This document shows, in pieces, positions 9,873-18,425 of a stretch of 64,000 nt of DNA. The translations under genes were made by a program, and so were the position numbers. How positions within the stretch are numbered: the stretch's first letter is position 1; the number at the start of each line of letters is the position of its first letter. Origin of the DNA: Rhodocytophaga rosea (GTDB lineage: Bacteria; Bacteroidota; Bacteroidia; Cytophagales; 172606-1); contig NZ_CP048222.1 in assembly GCF_010119975.1 (NCBI RefSeq), positions 1,571,501 to 1,635,500 of the forward strand, given 5' to 3'. Below the pieces are notes generated by a model that saw nothing but the letters and a program-made list of their open reading frames with translations, ran no database searches and was not told the origin of the DNA.

Positions 9873-9948
9873 TGTTTTAAAATTTTAAGCAAAGTTGACA
9901 TTTCTAAGCAGGATATTGTTAGTCGCATTGAGTCAGACATTGTTCCTT

Positions 9949-10818
9949 TTAGCTCAGACTAGTCCCATAAACTTTTGGGGAAATACCGAAATGTTTTTTA
10001 AATGCTTTTGTAAATCCTGTATGTGTTTCAAAACCAAGTTTAAACCAGATTTCGCCCGGTTTTTCATTGTGTTGTGTTAATAGTTGTGCCGCTATTTGCA
10101 TTTTCTGTTGTAGAAACCACGTTGTGGGGGAGGCATTATAAATCTTCCCAAATTGTCTTTTAAACGTCGATGTGCTTACATTGCAAAGAAAAGCCATTTC
10201 TCCAAGCGTGAGGTTTTCTGTTATATTAGATTCAACCACCTTCCGTATAGTCATTTCATTTTGTAACGCATTGCCCCGATATAGAAAAGAAAGAAAGGGT
10301 TGAGAACGATTTTCTAATAAATAAAGTAAAAGCTCCCATAGCTTGATGCGTTTCATTTCTAAAGAAAGTGGCCTGCTCCTTGCAACAATTAAATGCATGG
10401 AGGTAATATAGGTGCGGATAAAATCATCCTTTTCAAAAGAGATATAACGGCTTGGTACCGGATTATATTTTCTTTTAATTTCATCAATCAACGTTGCATT
10501 GCTAACAGAAAAGTCTGTCAATTCTTTATTGTTAAAGAAGATTAAAATGCTCTCAAATTCTTGATACTTCGTAATATCAAACGATGCAATGCTATTACCT
10601 GCCGAAAGGAAGTGAATTTCCTGGTCGTTGGTATTAACAGCTATTTCTACAAATCGTATTGTTTTTTGCCCGCTTATAACAAGGCTAACCGCATTTTGGT
10701 GTAACACTGATTTTTCTCTGAAGCGGTTAATTTTTGAGCTATACGGATATATGATAATCGGGCTATTAAGTTCTACCTTATTTGATAATATATCGTCTGG
10801 AAGGTTAATTACATTCAT
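9949..10818 (-). CDS. AraC-family transcriptional regulator
   Basis: The 289-residue product ends in a two-helix-turn-helix AraC/XylS domain (roughly residues 195-289): NLTLGEMAFLCNVSTSTFKRQF is the first HTH, and the second lies in the segment with KLGFETHTGFTKAFKKHFGISP. The N-terminal part looks like the cupin-type sensor used by regulators such as those of ExsA type (PIIIYPYSSKINRF, VSLVISGQKTIRF). I prefer the ATG at 10818; a TTG two codons upstream is the only longer option. It precedes the SnoaL-like gene on the same strand, so it likely regulates itself and that gene. The inducer is unknown. Confidence 0.9.
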   Translation of the reverse strand: MNVINLPDDILSNKVELNSPIIIYPYSSKINRFREKSVLHQNAVSLVISGQKTIRFVEIAVNTNDQEIHFLSAGNSIASFDITKYQEFESILIFFNNKELTDFSVSNATLIDEIKRKYNPVPSRYISFEKDDFIRTYITSMHLIVARSRPLSLEMKRIKLWELLLYLLENRSQPFLSFLYRGNALQNEMTIRKVVESNITENLTLGEMAFLCNVSTSTFKRQFGKIYNASPTTWFLQQKMQIAAQLLTQHNEKPGEIWFKLGFETHTGFTKAFKKHFGISPKVYGTSLS

Positions 10819-11397
10819 CTTCAAAATTAAGAGTTGATTGTGATTGTATTGCCAGTTAGTACTACATTCTTTAATTACTTATAATTTGGTCGCTTGGTAA
10901 AATATTGTCTTCCAATCCGTATACCGTTTGCCCAAACGGTCGTTCCCTTCCGTTTCTTTAAGTACGATAGCATTATCTTTGTGACATATTCGTTAAGGTA
11001 ATTATTTTTGCTTAACTTACTGTCCAATCGAAGGTAGCGAGTTCAACTGATCATATGGTATGAATAACAGACGATTTGTATTTGAAATCTATTTGTTATT
11101 TGATTCTCCAAACGCTCATCTATAGACCGCATTTTTCTGACATTGAGCTACTTATTAAAATTTACATCTTGTTGCTTGTATTTATTTACATAATGTTAAT
11201 ATAGTAGCAACCTAGGAATCTATTATTTCCTGCAGCTTTGCACTACAAAAGAATTCCTCATCTTTGTTATAGGTTACTACAAACCATTTCAAACTCTTGA
11301 AATGGTTTTTGTTTTTATTATTTAATCTGTAATCTACAGTATAATACAGCCTTATCCGTTCCGCTGAACATAACTTGAGTATTATTTTGCTCCATAC
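10819..11397. other. Non-coding gap with an orphan terminator
   Basis: No protein gene is supported here. The only clear signal is the strong + strand terminator at 11281-11317, described separately. The sequence is AT-rich with no repeat beyond that hairpin. Confidence 0.5.
11281..11317 (+). terminator. Orphan rho-independent terminator on + strand
   Basis: A perfect 12-bp stem (AAACCATTTCAA at 11281-11292, complement at 11297-11308) with a 4-nt loop is followed by TTGTTTTTA. The T-tract is only on the + strand, yet the nearest + strand gene ended 2 kb upstream behind its own terminator. It may end a small RNA or serve read-through from an unseen transcript. Confidence 0.65.
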
Positions 11398-12561
11398 CTA
11401 GGCTTTTACTTTGTATTTTGTTGCAAGCCAAAGATAGAACAAGAGTAACAGAACTGCCTCTATTGCGTGAATTACAGGAATAAAATTTACGCCAAAAATA
11501 TCGATCATCAATCCAGCAAAAGCCGGCAATAAAGCCCCTCCTGTCATGGCAGCAGAAATCTGAAAACCTACCACATTAGGGGCATGGCTGGCTCCTACGC
11601 GTTTTGGTGTTAAGGCAATAAGGCTGGGAAAAACGGGAGCCAGCGAAAAACCGGTTATAATGATTCCTACGAAGGTAACAATAGGTACCAAGTTGAAGGC
11701 AATTGATAGAGTGCCTACAATCAGCCCGATAAAAGAGCCGAGTAGAACTTTATTTACCGAGGCCTTTGTTAGAATGATGCCAAAAAAGATCCTGCCTGCA
11801 GTTAGGCTCCCCCAATAAGCACTTGTCCAGAAACCTGCCGATGTTTCGGTACTATTTCTGGCTTTGGTAAGCACCGTGAACAGCCATTGACCCAGACTAA
11901 TTTCTATGCCGGAATAAAAGAAAAAAACGGCCAGGCTTAGCCAGGTAACCGGCAAACTTAAGGTCTCACTGGTGCTGGCATGTACAAAAGATTCATGATG
12001 ATGGGCCTGCGTTTTCCATAGCCCGATTGTAAGTAAAAATACAAGGGCAAGAGTAAGTTGAACTGTCCCTACAGTCACATACCCGGAGAACCATGGGAAG
12101 TTGCTCGCCAGATAGGTAGTCATGATCACCGGGCCAATGGTCGCGCCAACCCCATAAAAAGCATGTAGCCAGTTGAGGGTACTGGTGGTGAAACGTTGGG
12201 CAGCAAATGTATTTATTGAGGAATCAATGGCACCTCCCCCGGTGCCTAATAAAAAAGCCATCACCGGCAAAACCACCCACTGGCTGCCAAATGCAAAGCC
12301 TAGTAAACTTAGTCCCGTAATGGCACAGCTACCAGCAAGCAAGATTCCTAAAGAGATTTTGGAGAGAATACGTCCACTGTTAAAACTGGCTACTAGATAA
12401 CCTGCCGTAAAAAAAATCAAAATTACGCCTAATGAGTCCAATTGAACCCTGTAATTTTGGTGCATGTACGGCCAGGCTACACCTAAAAGACCATCCGGAA
12501 GCCCCAGACTTATAAATGCAATGAAACAAATGAGAACCAATATGGTTTTATTACCAGTCAT
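11398..12561 (-). CDS. Major facilitator superfamily transporter
   Basis: A 387-residue integral membrane protein with about 12 hydrophobic segments throughout. The first half contains LGLPDGLLGVAWPYMH and, after helix 2, a motif-A-like loop NSGRILSKISLG. Helix 4-5 carries GTGGGAIDSSINTFAA and HAFYGVGATIGP, which resemble the fucose/glucose permease (FHS) branch of MFS, where a D-x-x-x-N helix lines the pore. The preferred start is the ATG at 12561 (MTGNKT); a TTG at 12585 would add eight polar residues. Substrate unknown; sugar or drug transport are both possible. Regulation may involve the direct repeats about 110 bp upstream. It stands alone with non-coding DNA on both sides. Confidence 0.88.
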   Translation of the reverse strand: MTGNKTILVLICFIAFISLGLPDGLLGVAWPYMHQNYRVQLDSLGVILIFFTAGYLVASFNSGRILSKISLGILLAGSCAITGLSLLGFAFGSQWVVLPVMAFLLGTGGGAIDSSINTFAAQRFTTSTLNWLHAFYGVGATIGPVIMTTYLASNFPWFSGYVTVGTVQLTLALVFLLTIGLWKTQAHHHESFVHASTSETLSLPVTWLSLAVFFFYSGIEISLGQWLFTVLTKARNSTETSAGFWTSAYWGSLTAGRIFFGIILTKASVNKVLLGSFIGLIVGTLSIAFNLVPIVTFVGIIITGFSLAPVFPSLIALTPKRVGASHAPNVVGFQISAAMTGGALLPAFAGLMIDIFGVNFIPVIHAIEAVLLLLFYLWLATKYKVKA

Positions 12562-12669
12562 ACAGCTTACAATAGCTTCTTTCAATCAGGGTGATCCTAC
12601 CTTGAGCATTAGCAGTCTGATTTCGTTGAAACAGATCCGTTAAGGTTAGTATTGACAGCATACTTTTCA

Positions 12670-12693
12670 ACTAAAGTAATTAGTTACTAAAGT
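12670..12693. promoter_or_regulatory. Candidate operator: ACTAAAGT direct repeats upstream of MFS gene
   Basis: ACTAAAGT occurs at 12670-12677 and 12686-12693, 16 bp apart (about 1.5 helical turns), about 110-130 bp upstream of the MFS start. Between them lies a near-palindrome, AGTAA-TTAG-TTACT. This spacing suits a dimeric regulator. No regulator can be assigned. Confidence 0.35.
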
Positions 12694-12814
12694 ATATATA
12701 GCCTCATTCATCATTACATGATTTGCATTAATTTTTTGAAAGTAAATCTAACTTACTATCAGTAGTATTACAAAAATGCATTCGAATAATAGTATTCTTT
12801 TCATTAATTTTTGT

Positions 12815-13036
12815 TTACAGATAATGTCTTACAATACCTTGCACACCAACATTATACTTAGACCTCGAGCCATTAACTGAGCTGATTACATATTCAGTGT
12901 TAGTTGTAATACTTTTCTTTAAATTCTTGCTACCATTATGTCTCCCAAAAGAAGTTTGTGTAAACTCTTCAATTAAGGTCTTATACTGATATAGGTTGAT
13001 GTTTTTAAGCAGCTTGTTTTTATAACAGAATCCCAT
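12815..13036 (-). CDS. Doubtful small protein
   Basis: An ATG-started frame of 73 codons bounded upstream by two stops. The product is basic and polar (contains KNLKKSITTNTEYVI and NGSRSKYNVG) and has no signal peptide or known motif. A second frame overlaps its 5' end out of phase, so at most one is real. It is listed only because the surrounding 690 bp is otherwise empty. Confidence 0.2.
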   Translation of the reverse strand: MGFCYKNKLLKNINLYQYKTLIEEFTQTSFGRHNGSKNLKKSITTNTEYVISSVNGSRSKYNVGVQGIVRHYL

Positions 13037-13251
13037 ACTAGAAAATTATTAAGCACTATCTGTAGAGTAGAAAAGTAAAAAGATACTCCCCTTTCTTGAA
13101 ACTGAATATATAGGCGATAGGGAAAAGAGTGTAACCTATCCCTTCTAAAATAGGATTTTTTTACTTTTTGTCCGGTCATTTTTATTACTTATTTTAAGAG
13201 CTAATTTTTGTCAACTTATATCAGGAGAAGACCCAGCCAACCGGCCTAGAG

Positions 13252-13722
13252 TTACTTCTCAATGGTAATTTCCAGTTCTCCATCAATATGCATCACATGA
13301 CAGCAGTCTGCGCCGATTGTGAATTTTCTCCGCACTAGCTCTTTCCCATCTTTATGACCAATAAATTCTACTTCCTGCTGCTGGTTACGTAGCTCCTTCC
13401 GGTAATTATCATTGGTGATCAGATACACACCCATGTTGCGGTACATATCCAGTTCGTCTGAACTTATGGCTGGTGTATTATCCGCTCCAGTAGAAGTTTT
13501 AATTACCTGATACTTATCCAGCTTAACAGGGCTGCCATCTGTATATTTTATGGTAGCAGATACGGCAGCAAACATTTCGGTACACACTACATCCGGAGCA
13601 CAATCTGCTAATCTGGCGTTTTTCTTAGGGTCTGACTGCTCTTCCGGAACAGCATCTGTTGAGCAACTAAACAGCCCGAAGCCCATAAAAATAAAAGTAA
13701 ATAAGAAAGATCTGGTTTTCAT
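13252..13722 (-). CDS. Hypothetical lipoprotein
   Basis: The ATG at 13722 gives MKTRSFLFTFIFMGFGLFSC, a textbook lipoprotein signal with Cys20 as the lipid anchor; a longer frame from 13791 would bury this signal and is rejected. The mature part of about 137 residues begins with an acidic linker (STDAVPEEQSDPKK). It holds two cysteines close together (ADCAPDVVC) and another pair, CC, in GADCCHVMH, which may form disulfides. Short strands such as ATIKYTDGSPVKLDKYQVIK suggest an Ig- or carboxypeptidase-regulatory-like beta fold. No enzyme motif is visible. It has its own transcription unit, with a divergent secreted-protein gene about 240 bp away. Confidence 0.82.
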   Translation of the reverse strand: MKTRSFLFTFIFMGFGLFSCSTDAVPEEQSDPKKNARLADCAPDVVCTEMFAAVSATIKYTDGSPVKLDKYQVIKTSTGADNTPAISSDELDMYRNMGVYLITNDNYRKELRNQQQEVEFIGHKDGKELVRRKFTIGADCCHVMHIDGELEITIEK

Positions 13723-13959
13723 AAATTTCCTGTCAATGGTTTCCACTAAGAGCCCTTTACTAATTAAAAGGTTGCAAGACCACATTCGCAAGTATGGCTA
13801 CCAAACTGCACATGTAAGAGAGTTTGACAAAATACCACACCATGGGTTATTTCACTCAAGTGCCAACGTCTTATATTTAACTACATTATTTTCAGGTAAG
13901 TGCTTATCAGCTTATGTATGTTATAAGTAGCAATACATTCAATATAAATTCAAAAAGTC

Positions 13960-14385
13960 ATGAACGGGAGTAGAACCAAATCAAGATCGCTAGCTACAGT
14001 ATTCACACTCCTACTGCTGATATACTGCAGCCATACAGCCCATGCCCAGGATAACCAGGCAAACAATAATGAAGCCTTAGAGGTAATGGCCTATTCTGTA
14101 TCCGATAATCCCTTATCTATAGTAGTCAGGGTTAGCAATGCCAGTCCAAAAGATTTAATTACAATAGTAATCCTGAATGGCTATAAAAGAGTATTACACC
14201 GGGAAAGTGTGAGAGGAAGAAAGTATAAGAAGAAATTCAATTTTTCAGATCTTCCTGACGGGGAATACGCCATTAAAGTTTTTAATAAAAGCACCACTTA
14301 TATTCAGAAAGTAGGCATTGGCACGTTGTACAAAACCAAAAGTACCAGGGCTACATCTTTTGAGCCACTTACAAAAGAATTCTGA
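13960..14385 (+). CDS. Hypothetical secreted beta-sandwich protein
   Basis: A 141-residue protein with a Sec signal peptide (TVFTLLLLIYCSHTAHAQ, cleavage after about residue 30). The mature domain reads like a single Ig-like or sorting-domain-type sandwich: PLSIVVRVSNASPKDLITIVILN, then KKFNFSDLPDGEYAIKVFNKS, then YIQKVGIG. The segment LPDGEYAIKV resembles the L-x-x-G-x-Y-x-V-x-V strand of T9SS C-terminal domains and of DUF3244-like proteins, but no cargo domain is attached. So it is more likely a free-standing periplasmic domain. It has no operon partner: the downstream GlxA-type gene is on the other strand. Function unknown. Confidence 0.78.
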   Translation: MNGSRTKSRSLATVFTLLLLIYCSHTAHAQDNQANNNEALEVMAYSVSDNPLSIVVRVSNASPKDLITIVILNGYKRVLHRESVRGRKYKKKFNFSDLPDGEYAIKVFNKSTTYIQKVGIGTLYKTKSTRATSFEPLTKEF

Positions 14386-14626
14386 AAAAGGGGATGAAGT
14401 ATTTAATGCAATTACCAAACATCAGAATTTTCTACCTATTTCCGTGTATTTTGTAGTATTTGATAAAGTAAATGGATGTGTCTTTTACTTCTCAGCCGAT
14501 ATAGTACGCCTCTAAGAATATATTGATTCTTTGGCCCAGCCTTTCTTATTCTACAATAGCGTTCCCATAAATATTAAGTTGCTATTCCCCATACAACACT
14601 CCTGAGTGAAACAGGTGTACACTCCA

Positions 14627-15613
14627 TTAGGCCGCCTCCTTATTGTATTTACCTCTGTATTCTAATGGTGACATGCCTGTAATTTTTCTGAATACTTCCC
14701 GGAATGCCTTCACATCCGAATAGCCCACTTCATACATAACTTCATTAATGGTCTTGCGGGTAGTTTCGAAGGCTTTTTTGGCTGCTTCCATTTTTACCCG
14801 TTGCAGGTATTCTACAGGCGTATTGCCGGTAGCTTTGATAAACCGTCTGTCAAAGTTTCGTCTGCCCACAGCAAACCTGGAAGACAACTCTTCCACAGAG
14901 ATTTTTTCATGCAGATTACTTTCAATATAGGCCTGGGCTTGCTGAACCATTTCATCTCCGTGCTGCTTCTGACCTGTAAATATGATGAAGGCTGACTGAC
15001 TTTGCCTGTCAATTTCAATCTGGAATATTTTGGAGCAAAAAATGGCCGTTTGCCTGTCATAATATTTCTCTACCAGATACAGCACCAAGTTCAGAAAAGA
15101 ATAACCGCCCCCATTGGTATAAATGCCTTTCTCATCCGTAATCAGTTTATCTGGCTGTAAATTTACTTTTGGAAACAAAGTCCTGAAGGTATCAGCCGCA
15201 GACCAATGCGTAGAACATTTTTTACCATCCAACAGACCGGCTGAAGCCAGCATAAAAGCCCCACTGCACATACTGGCTATTTCGGCACCCTCTTTATATT
15301 GTTTAACCATCCAATCGAGCAGCAACTGGTTTCCTTCCACGGCTGTTTGATAATCATGGGCCAGGGAAGGAATAAGAATCAGATGAGTTTTACCGATAGC
15401 AGAAATGTGCGTATGCGGCTTTACGGTTAACAAGCCCTCATGAAAATCTGTATTTTTTGAAACTCCTGCCAGCTCAACTGTCAGCAATTGCTTTTTACCC
15501 TTTTCTTTCCAATAATCATTTGCTCTAGTAAATATTTCATAGGCACCTACGATACAAGCTACCGTGCCGAGGTTGCTTTGGCCTTCAGGAACGATGATGG
15601 AAATGTGTTTCAT
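14627..15613 (-). CDS. GlxA-family regulator (DJ-1/PfpI domain plus AraC HTH)
   Basis: The N-terminal ~180 residues form a class I glutamine-amidotransferase-like (DJ-1/PfpI) fold with nucleophile-elbow ASMCSGAFMLASAGLL and the family hallmark CSTHWSAADTF. The C-terminal ~105 residues are an AraC HTH: the first helix-turn-helix contains ISVEELSSRFAVGRRNFDRRF and the second DVKAFREVFRKITGMSP. This domain order and the 328-residue length are typical of GlxA/FtrA-type regulators, in which the amidotransferase-like fold is thought to sense a ligand rather than catalyse. It faces two tandem SRPBCC genes across a 137-bp divergent intergenic region, a common arrangement in which the regulator controls the divergent pair. 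That control is inference. Confidence 0.93.
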   Translation of the reverse strand: MKHISIIVPEGQSNLGTVACIVGAYEIFTRANDYWKEKGKKQLLTVELAGVSKNTDFHEGLLTVKPHTHISAIGKTHLILIPSLAHDYQTAVEGNQLLLDWMVKQYKEGAEIASMCSGAFMLASAGLLDGKKCSTHWSAADTFRTLFPKVNLQPDKLITDEKGIYTNGGGYSFLNLVLYLVEKYYDRQTAIFCSKIFQIEIDRQSQSAFIIFTGQKQHGDEMVQQAQAYIESNLHEKISVEELSSRFAVGRRNFDRRFIKATGNTPVEYLQRVKMEAAKKAFETTRKTINEVMYEVGYSDVKAFREVFRKITGMSPLEYRGKYNKEAA

Positions 15614-15708
15614 GGATTATACTTTCTTATAAAGATAGACATTGATTATGTCCAAATCAACCCTCCAGAATGTCCATTTCGCACCCTGCTTAAGTAAGTA
15701 TTAGACAA

Positions 15709-15716
15709 TACCTTTG
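15709..15716 (+). promoter_or_regulatory. Bacteroidota -7 box TACCTTTG before SRPBCC pair
   Basis: An exact TAnnTTTG match lies 34 bp before the ATG of the first SRPBCC gene, placing transcription start about 28 nt upstream of the start codon. No clear -33 TTG is visible at the usual spacing. Confidence 0.5.
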
Positions 15717-15750
15717 CTTTATTCACGGTAATTACAAACAGCTAAAGAGC

Positions 15751-16248
15751 ATGCAACATCAAGATTTTACAGCTACCATCATGGTAGAACAAACGCCGGA
15801 ACAAGCATTCAATGCCATCACGAATGTAAGGGGATGGTGGTCCGAAGAAATTGAAGGCAGCACAAACAAACTTGGTGATGAGTTTACCTATCATTACCAG
15901 GATATCCACTTTTCCAGAATGAAAATAATAGAACTCATCCCCAACGAAAAAATTGTCTGGCTTGTGATGGACAATCATTTCAATTTTACAACAGACAAAA
16001 CCGAATGGAAGGACACAAAAATCAGTTTTGAGATTTCGCAAAGAGAGAATAAAACGCAGATACAATTCACACACCTGGGTTTGGTTCCTCAATATGAATG
16101 TTACAACATCTGCAAAGATGCCTGGAGCCATTATATACACGATAGCTTGCGCAGTTTGATCAGCACTGGCATGGGGCAACCGAATCCTAAAGAAGGTGGC
16201 TTTAATCAGCAGTTAATCGATGAATATACCAGTAACAATCAACTATAA
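15751..16248 (+). CDS. SRPBCC-domain protein (AHSA1-like), copy 1
   Basis: A 165-residue single-domain START/Bet v1-like protein of the AHSA1 type. It begins with the family's strand and helix (FTATIMVEQTPEQAFNAIT, then VRGWWSEEIEGSTNKLGDEF), followed by KIIELIPNEKIVWLVMDNHF, TKISFEISQRENKTQIQFTH and a long C-terminal helix (DAWSHYIHDSLRSLISTG). These proteins have a deep hydrophobic pocket and often pair with a transcription regulator; the ligand is unknown. It is followed after 7 bp by a paralogue with the same architecture and diverges from a GlxA-type regulator. Starts at an ATG near a -7 promoter box. Confidence 0.9.
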   Translation: MQHQDFTATIMVEQTPEQAFNAITNVRGWWSEEIEGSTNKLGDEFTYHYQDIHFSRMKIIELIPNEKIVWLVMDNHFNFTTDKTEWKDTKISFEISQRENKTQIQFTHLGLVPQYECYNICKDAWSHYIHDSLRSLISTGMGQPNPKEGGFNQQLIDEYTSNNQL

Positions 16249-16255
16249 AATATAC

Positions 16256-16705
16256 ATGACAACACAAGATTATCATATTCGCCTGACTGTAGAGGCTACC
16301 GAACAGGAAGCATTCAACTGCATTAACAAGGTTTCACAATGGTGGACAGAAAATCTGGAAGGCAGTTCGCAACAGTTGAACGATGAATTTAGTGTGCACT
16401 TTGGTGATGTTCATTATTCCAAACAAAAACTCATTGAGTTTATTCCAGGCAAAAAAGTGGTGTGGCTTGTAACTGATAGTAAATTAAATTTTCTGGAAGA
16501 TAAACAGGAATGGACGAACACTAAAATCAGTTTTGAACTGGCTAATAACGGAAATGAAACGGATATCAGGTTTACACACTTTGGCCTGGTGCCCACAGTT
16601 GAATGTTACAATGTGTGCACCCCAGCCTGGGACCAATATATAAAAGGTAGTTTGTTCAAATTAGTAAGGGATGGAAAAGGAATACCCGAGTTAAAAATAA
16701 GATAG
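16256..16705 (+). CDS. SRPBCC-domain protein (AHSA1-like), copy 2
   Basis: A 149-residue paralogue of the preceding gene with matching blocks: VSQWWTENLEGSSQQLNDEF for GWWSEEIEGS, KVVWLVTDSKLNF for KIVWLVMDNHFNF, NTKISFELANNG, RFTHFGLVPTVECYNVC and AWDQYIKGSLFKLV. The start at 16256 (MTTQDY), 7 bp after the first gene's stop, aligns with the start of copy 1; an in-frame ATG at 16220 would overlap that gene and is not preferred. The pair arose by tandem duplication followed by considerable divergence and is almost certainly co-transcribed. Ligand and function unknown. Confidence 0.88.
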   Translation: MTTQDYHIRLTVEATEQEAFNCINKVSQWWTENLEGSSQQLNDEFSVHFGDVHYSKQKLIEFIPGKKVVWLVTDSKLNFLEDKQEWTNTKISFELANNGNETDIRFTHFGLVPTVECYNVCTPAWDQYIKGSLFKLVRDGKGIPELKIR

Positions 16706-16932
16706 CGGCAAGCAGTGATTTACAAAAGTAATTCCCCTTCTGAAATAATTTATCAGGCAATAAGCTCTAACTTGGCGCTATCTGGCTGGTGGACTTCAAA
16801 CGCAAACTTAGCATGCTGGAGCAATGATCGTTTTTTGCTTTGGACTTCAATAGTTAATAAAAAACACAACTTACATGCGTTGAAGTTTGCCATCCCGATA
16901 CACTCTCAATAACGTATTTTTAGCGCAACCTT

Positions 16933-18138
16933 ATGAAAATGAAACCAGCTGAGTTTATCGCACTATCCGCCTGCACAATGACCCTGACGGCTTTGGGAAT
17001 TGATATTATGCTTCCGGCATTTGGTGAACTTCGCGAGCACTTTGGTCTCAAACCTGATTCTACGGCTCCAGCACAGATCATCTCCTTCTTCTTTATGGGT
17101 CAGATCGTCCAGATTATTTTTGGTGCCCTTTCTGACCGTTTTGGGCGGCTGGCAATTCTGCGGATCGGATTTCCCCTTTATATTGTTGGTGGCATCGCTG
17201 CTGCCTTTGCCCCTAGCTTAGAGTTTATGCTTGCCGTACGCTTTGTGGCCGGCATGGGAGCATCTGCCGTTTTAATGACTACTGTCGCAGGTGTCAGGGA
17301 TCGGTTTGTGGGAGACCAGATGGCCCGTATCATGTCTCTGGTCTTTACCATATTTTTGTTTACTCCGGTCGTTGCGCCCTTTCTGGGATTGGCCATTCTA
17401 TCTGTTGCCTCCTGGCAAATGGTTTTCCTCACTCCTCCCCTGTTTGCGGTTATTGTCTTTCTCTGGTCACTCCGATTGGAGGAGTCTCTTCCTCGCGAGC
17501 AACGCACTTCACTCAACTGGAGGAGTGTTGGTAAATCCATCCGGAAAGTGATCGGCAATCCGATATTTCTTCGCTATACCGGCATAACTACCCTTCTTTT
17601 TACAGGATTAAGTTCCTATGTTGCCAGCTCCGAGCACATTGTAGGCGTGATCTACGGCAGGCCTGAATTATTTGCCTGGATTTTTGCAGGCATTGGCCTA
17701 CTGATGTCTTGTTGTTCCTTACTCAATTCCCGTCTTTCGTCCAGGTATGGAGCACGGCTAACAATACGATGGCTCTTAATAATCTATACAATAGTGGGAG
17801 GTGTTTTGCTGCTCTATACCATTACTTTCGGAGATCCACCAACTATGCTTGTATTCTTTATTGCCGTTGCCCTGATGATGGCAATAAATTTAGCTGTTGA
17901 ACCCAATAGCAGTGCTCTGGCACTGGAACCCATGGGAAATAGGGCAGGTATGGCCTCAGCGATTTATGGAACTTGTTTCTTTGCTATTGGTGCTTCTCTG
18001 GGATCAGTCATTAGTCACTTAATGGACAATAGTGTTTTTCCTCTTGTTCTAAGCTTTTTCCTTATCGGACTGGTAACCGTATTTCTGGTGTTAAGCGATG
18101 TGCGGCCACTGAGGAAAAAAATAGTTAAAAATGCCTGA
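16933..18138 (+). CDS. Bcr/CflA-type multidrug efflux MFS transporter
   Basis: A 401-residue membrane protein with 12 predicted helices. The first helix motif TLTALGIDIMLPAFGELREHFG, the helix 2-3 loop GALSDRFGRLAILRIGFPLY (motif A) and VAGMGASAVLMTTVAGVRDRF (motif C/B region) are characteristic of the DHA1 Bcr/CflA drug-proton antiporters. The substrate cannot be read from sequence. A 227-bp non-coding leader lies upstream and contains the direct repeat TGGACTTCAA (16790-16799 and 16841-16850). The gene is a separate unit, 245 bp upstream of the left end of a degenerate IS3-family element. Confidence 0.92.
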   Translation: MKMKPAEFIALSACTMTLTALGIDIMLPAFGELREHFGLKPDSTAPAQIISFFFMGQIVQIIFGALSDRFGRLAILRIGFPLYIVGGIAAAFAPSLEFMLAVRFVAGMGASAVLMTTVAGVRDRFVGDQMARIMSLVFTIFLFTPVVAPFLGLAILSVASWQMVFLTPPLFAVIVFLWSLRLEESLPREQRTSLNWRSVGKSIRKVIGNPIFLRYTGITTLLFTGLSSYVASSEHIVGVIYGRPELFAWIFAGIGLLMSCCSLLNSRLSSRYGARLTIRWLLIIYTIVGGVLLLYTITFGDPPTMLVFFIAVALMMAINLAVEPNSSALALEPMGNRAGMASAIYGTCFFAIGASLGSVISHLMDNSVFPLVLSFFLIGLVTVFLVLSDVRPLRKKIVKNA

Positions 18139-18425
18139 TACAGAGCACACAACCCATCAATACTGCTATCCATTTTTGTATCATAGCTTTACAAAATAAT
18201 TCCTTCGATATATACGCCAATATACAACGTATATTCATTTCCTTGTGTATCTATCAGTTTAAATTTGATGAATGTAATTGCCCTCTTCTACAGGAAAGAA
18301 CCTTTACGAGTATTGCTCTGCTAAAACGCTTTTCTTTCCTATATTTAAATACGATTGGTTAACTACTGAACCTGCTACATTTGACTGGAAATTAAGTTAA
18401 GCTCAGAAAGTTTAACTTAGCTGAC

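Larger units (their letters stand above)
12562..13251. other. Mostly non-coding gap
   Basis: This stretch holds the upstream region of the MFS gene, including a direct repeat, and one doubtful 73-codon minus-strand frame. A short hairpin (CCTAT and ATAGG arms, about 13135-13154) followed by a T-run lies near 13155. Nothing else is recognised. Confidence 0.4.

Noticed and set aside
12973-13179. 68-codon frame overlapping the 12815-13036 frame
   Set aside because: No conserved motif, overlaps another doubtful frame out of phase and includes hairpin sequence.
16715-16912. 65-codon GTG-started frame between SRPBCC and Bcr/CflA genes
   Set aside because: Weak start and no motif; the region looks non-coding with a short direct repeat (TGGACTTCAA).
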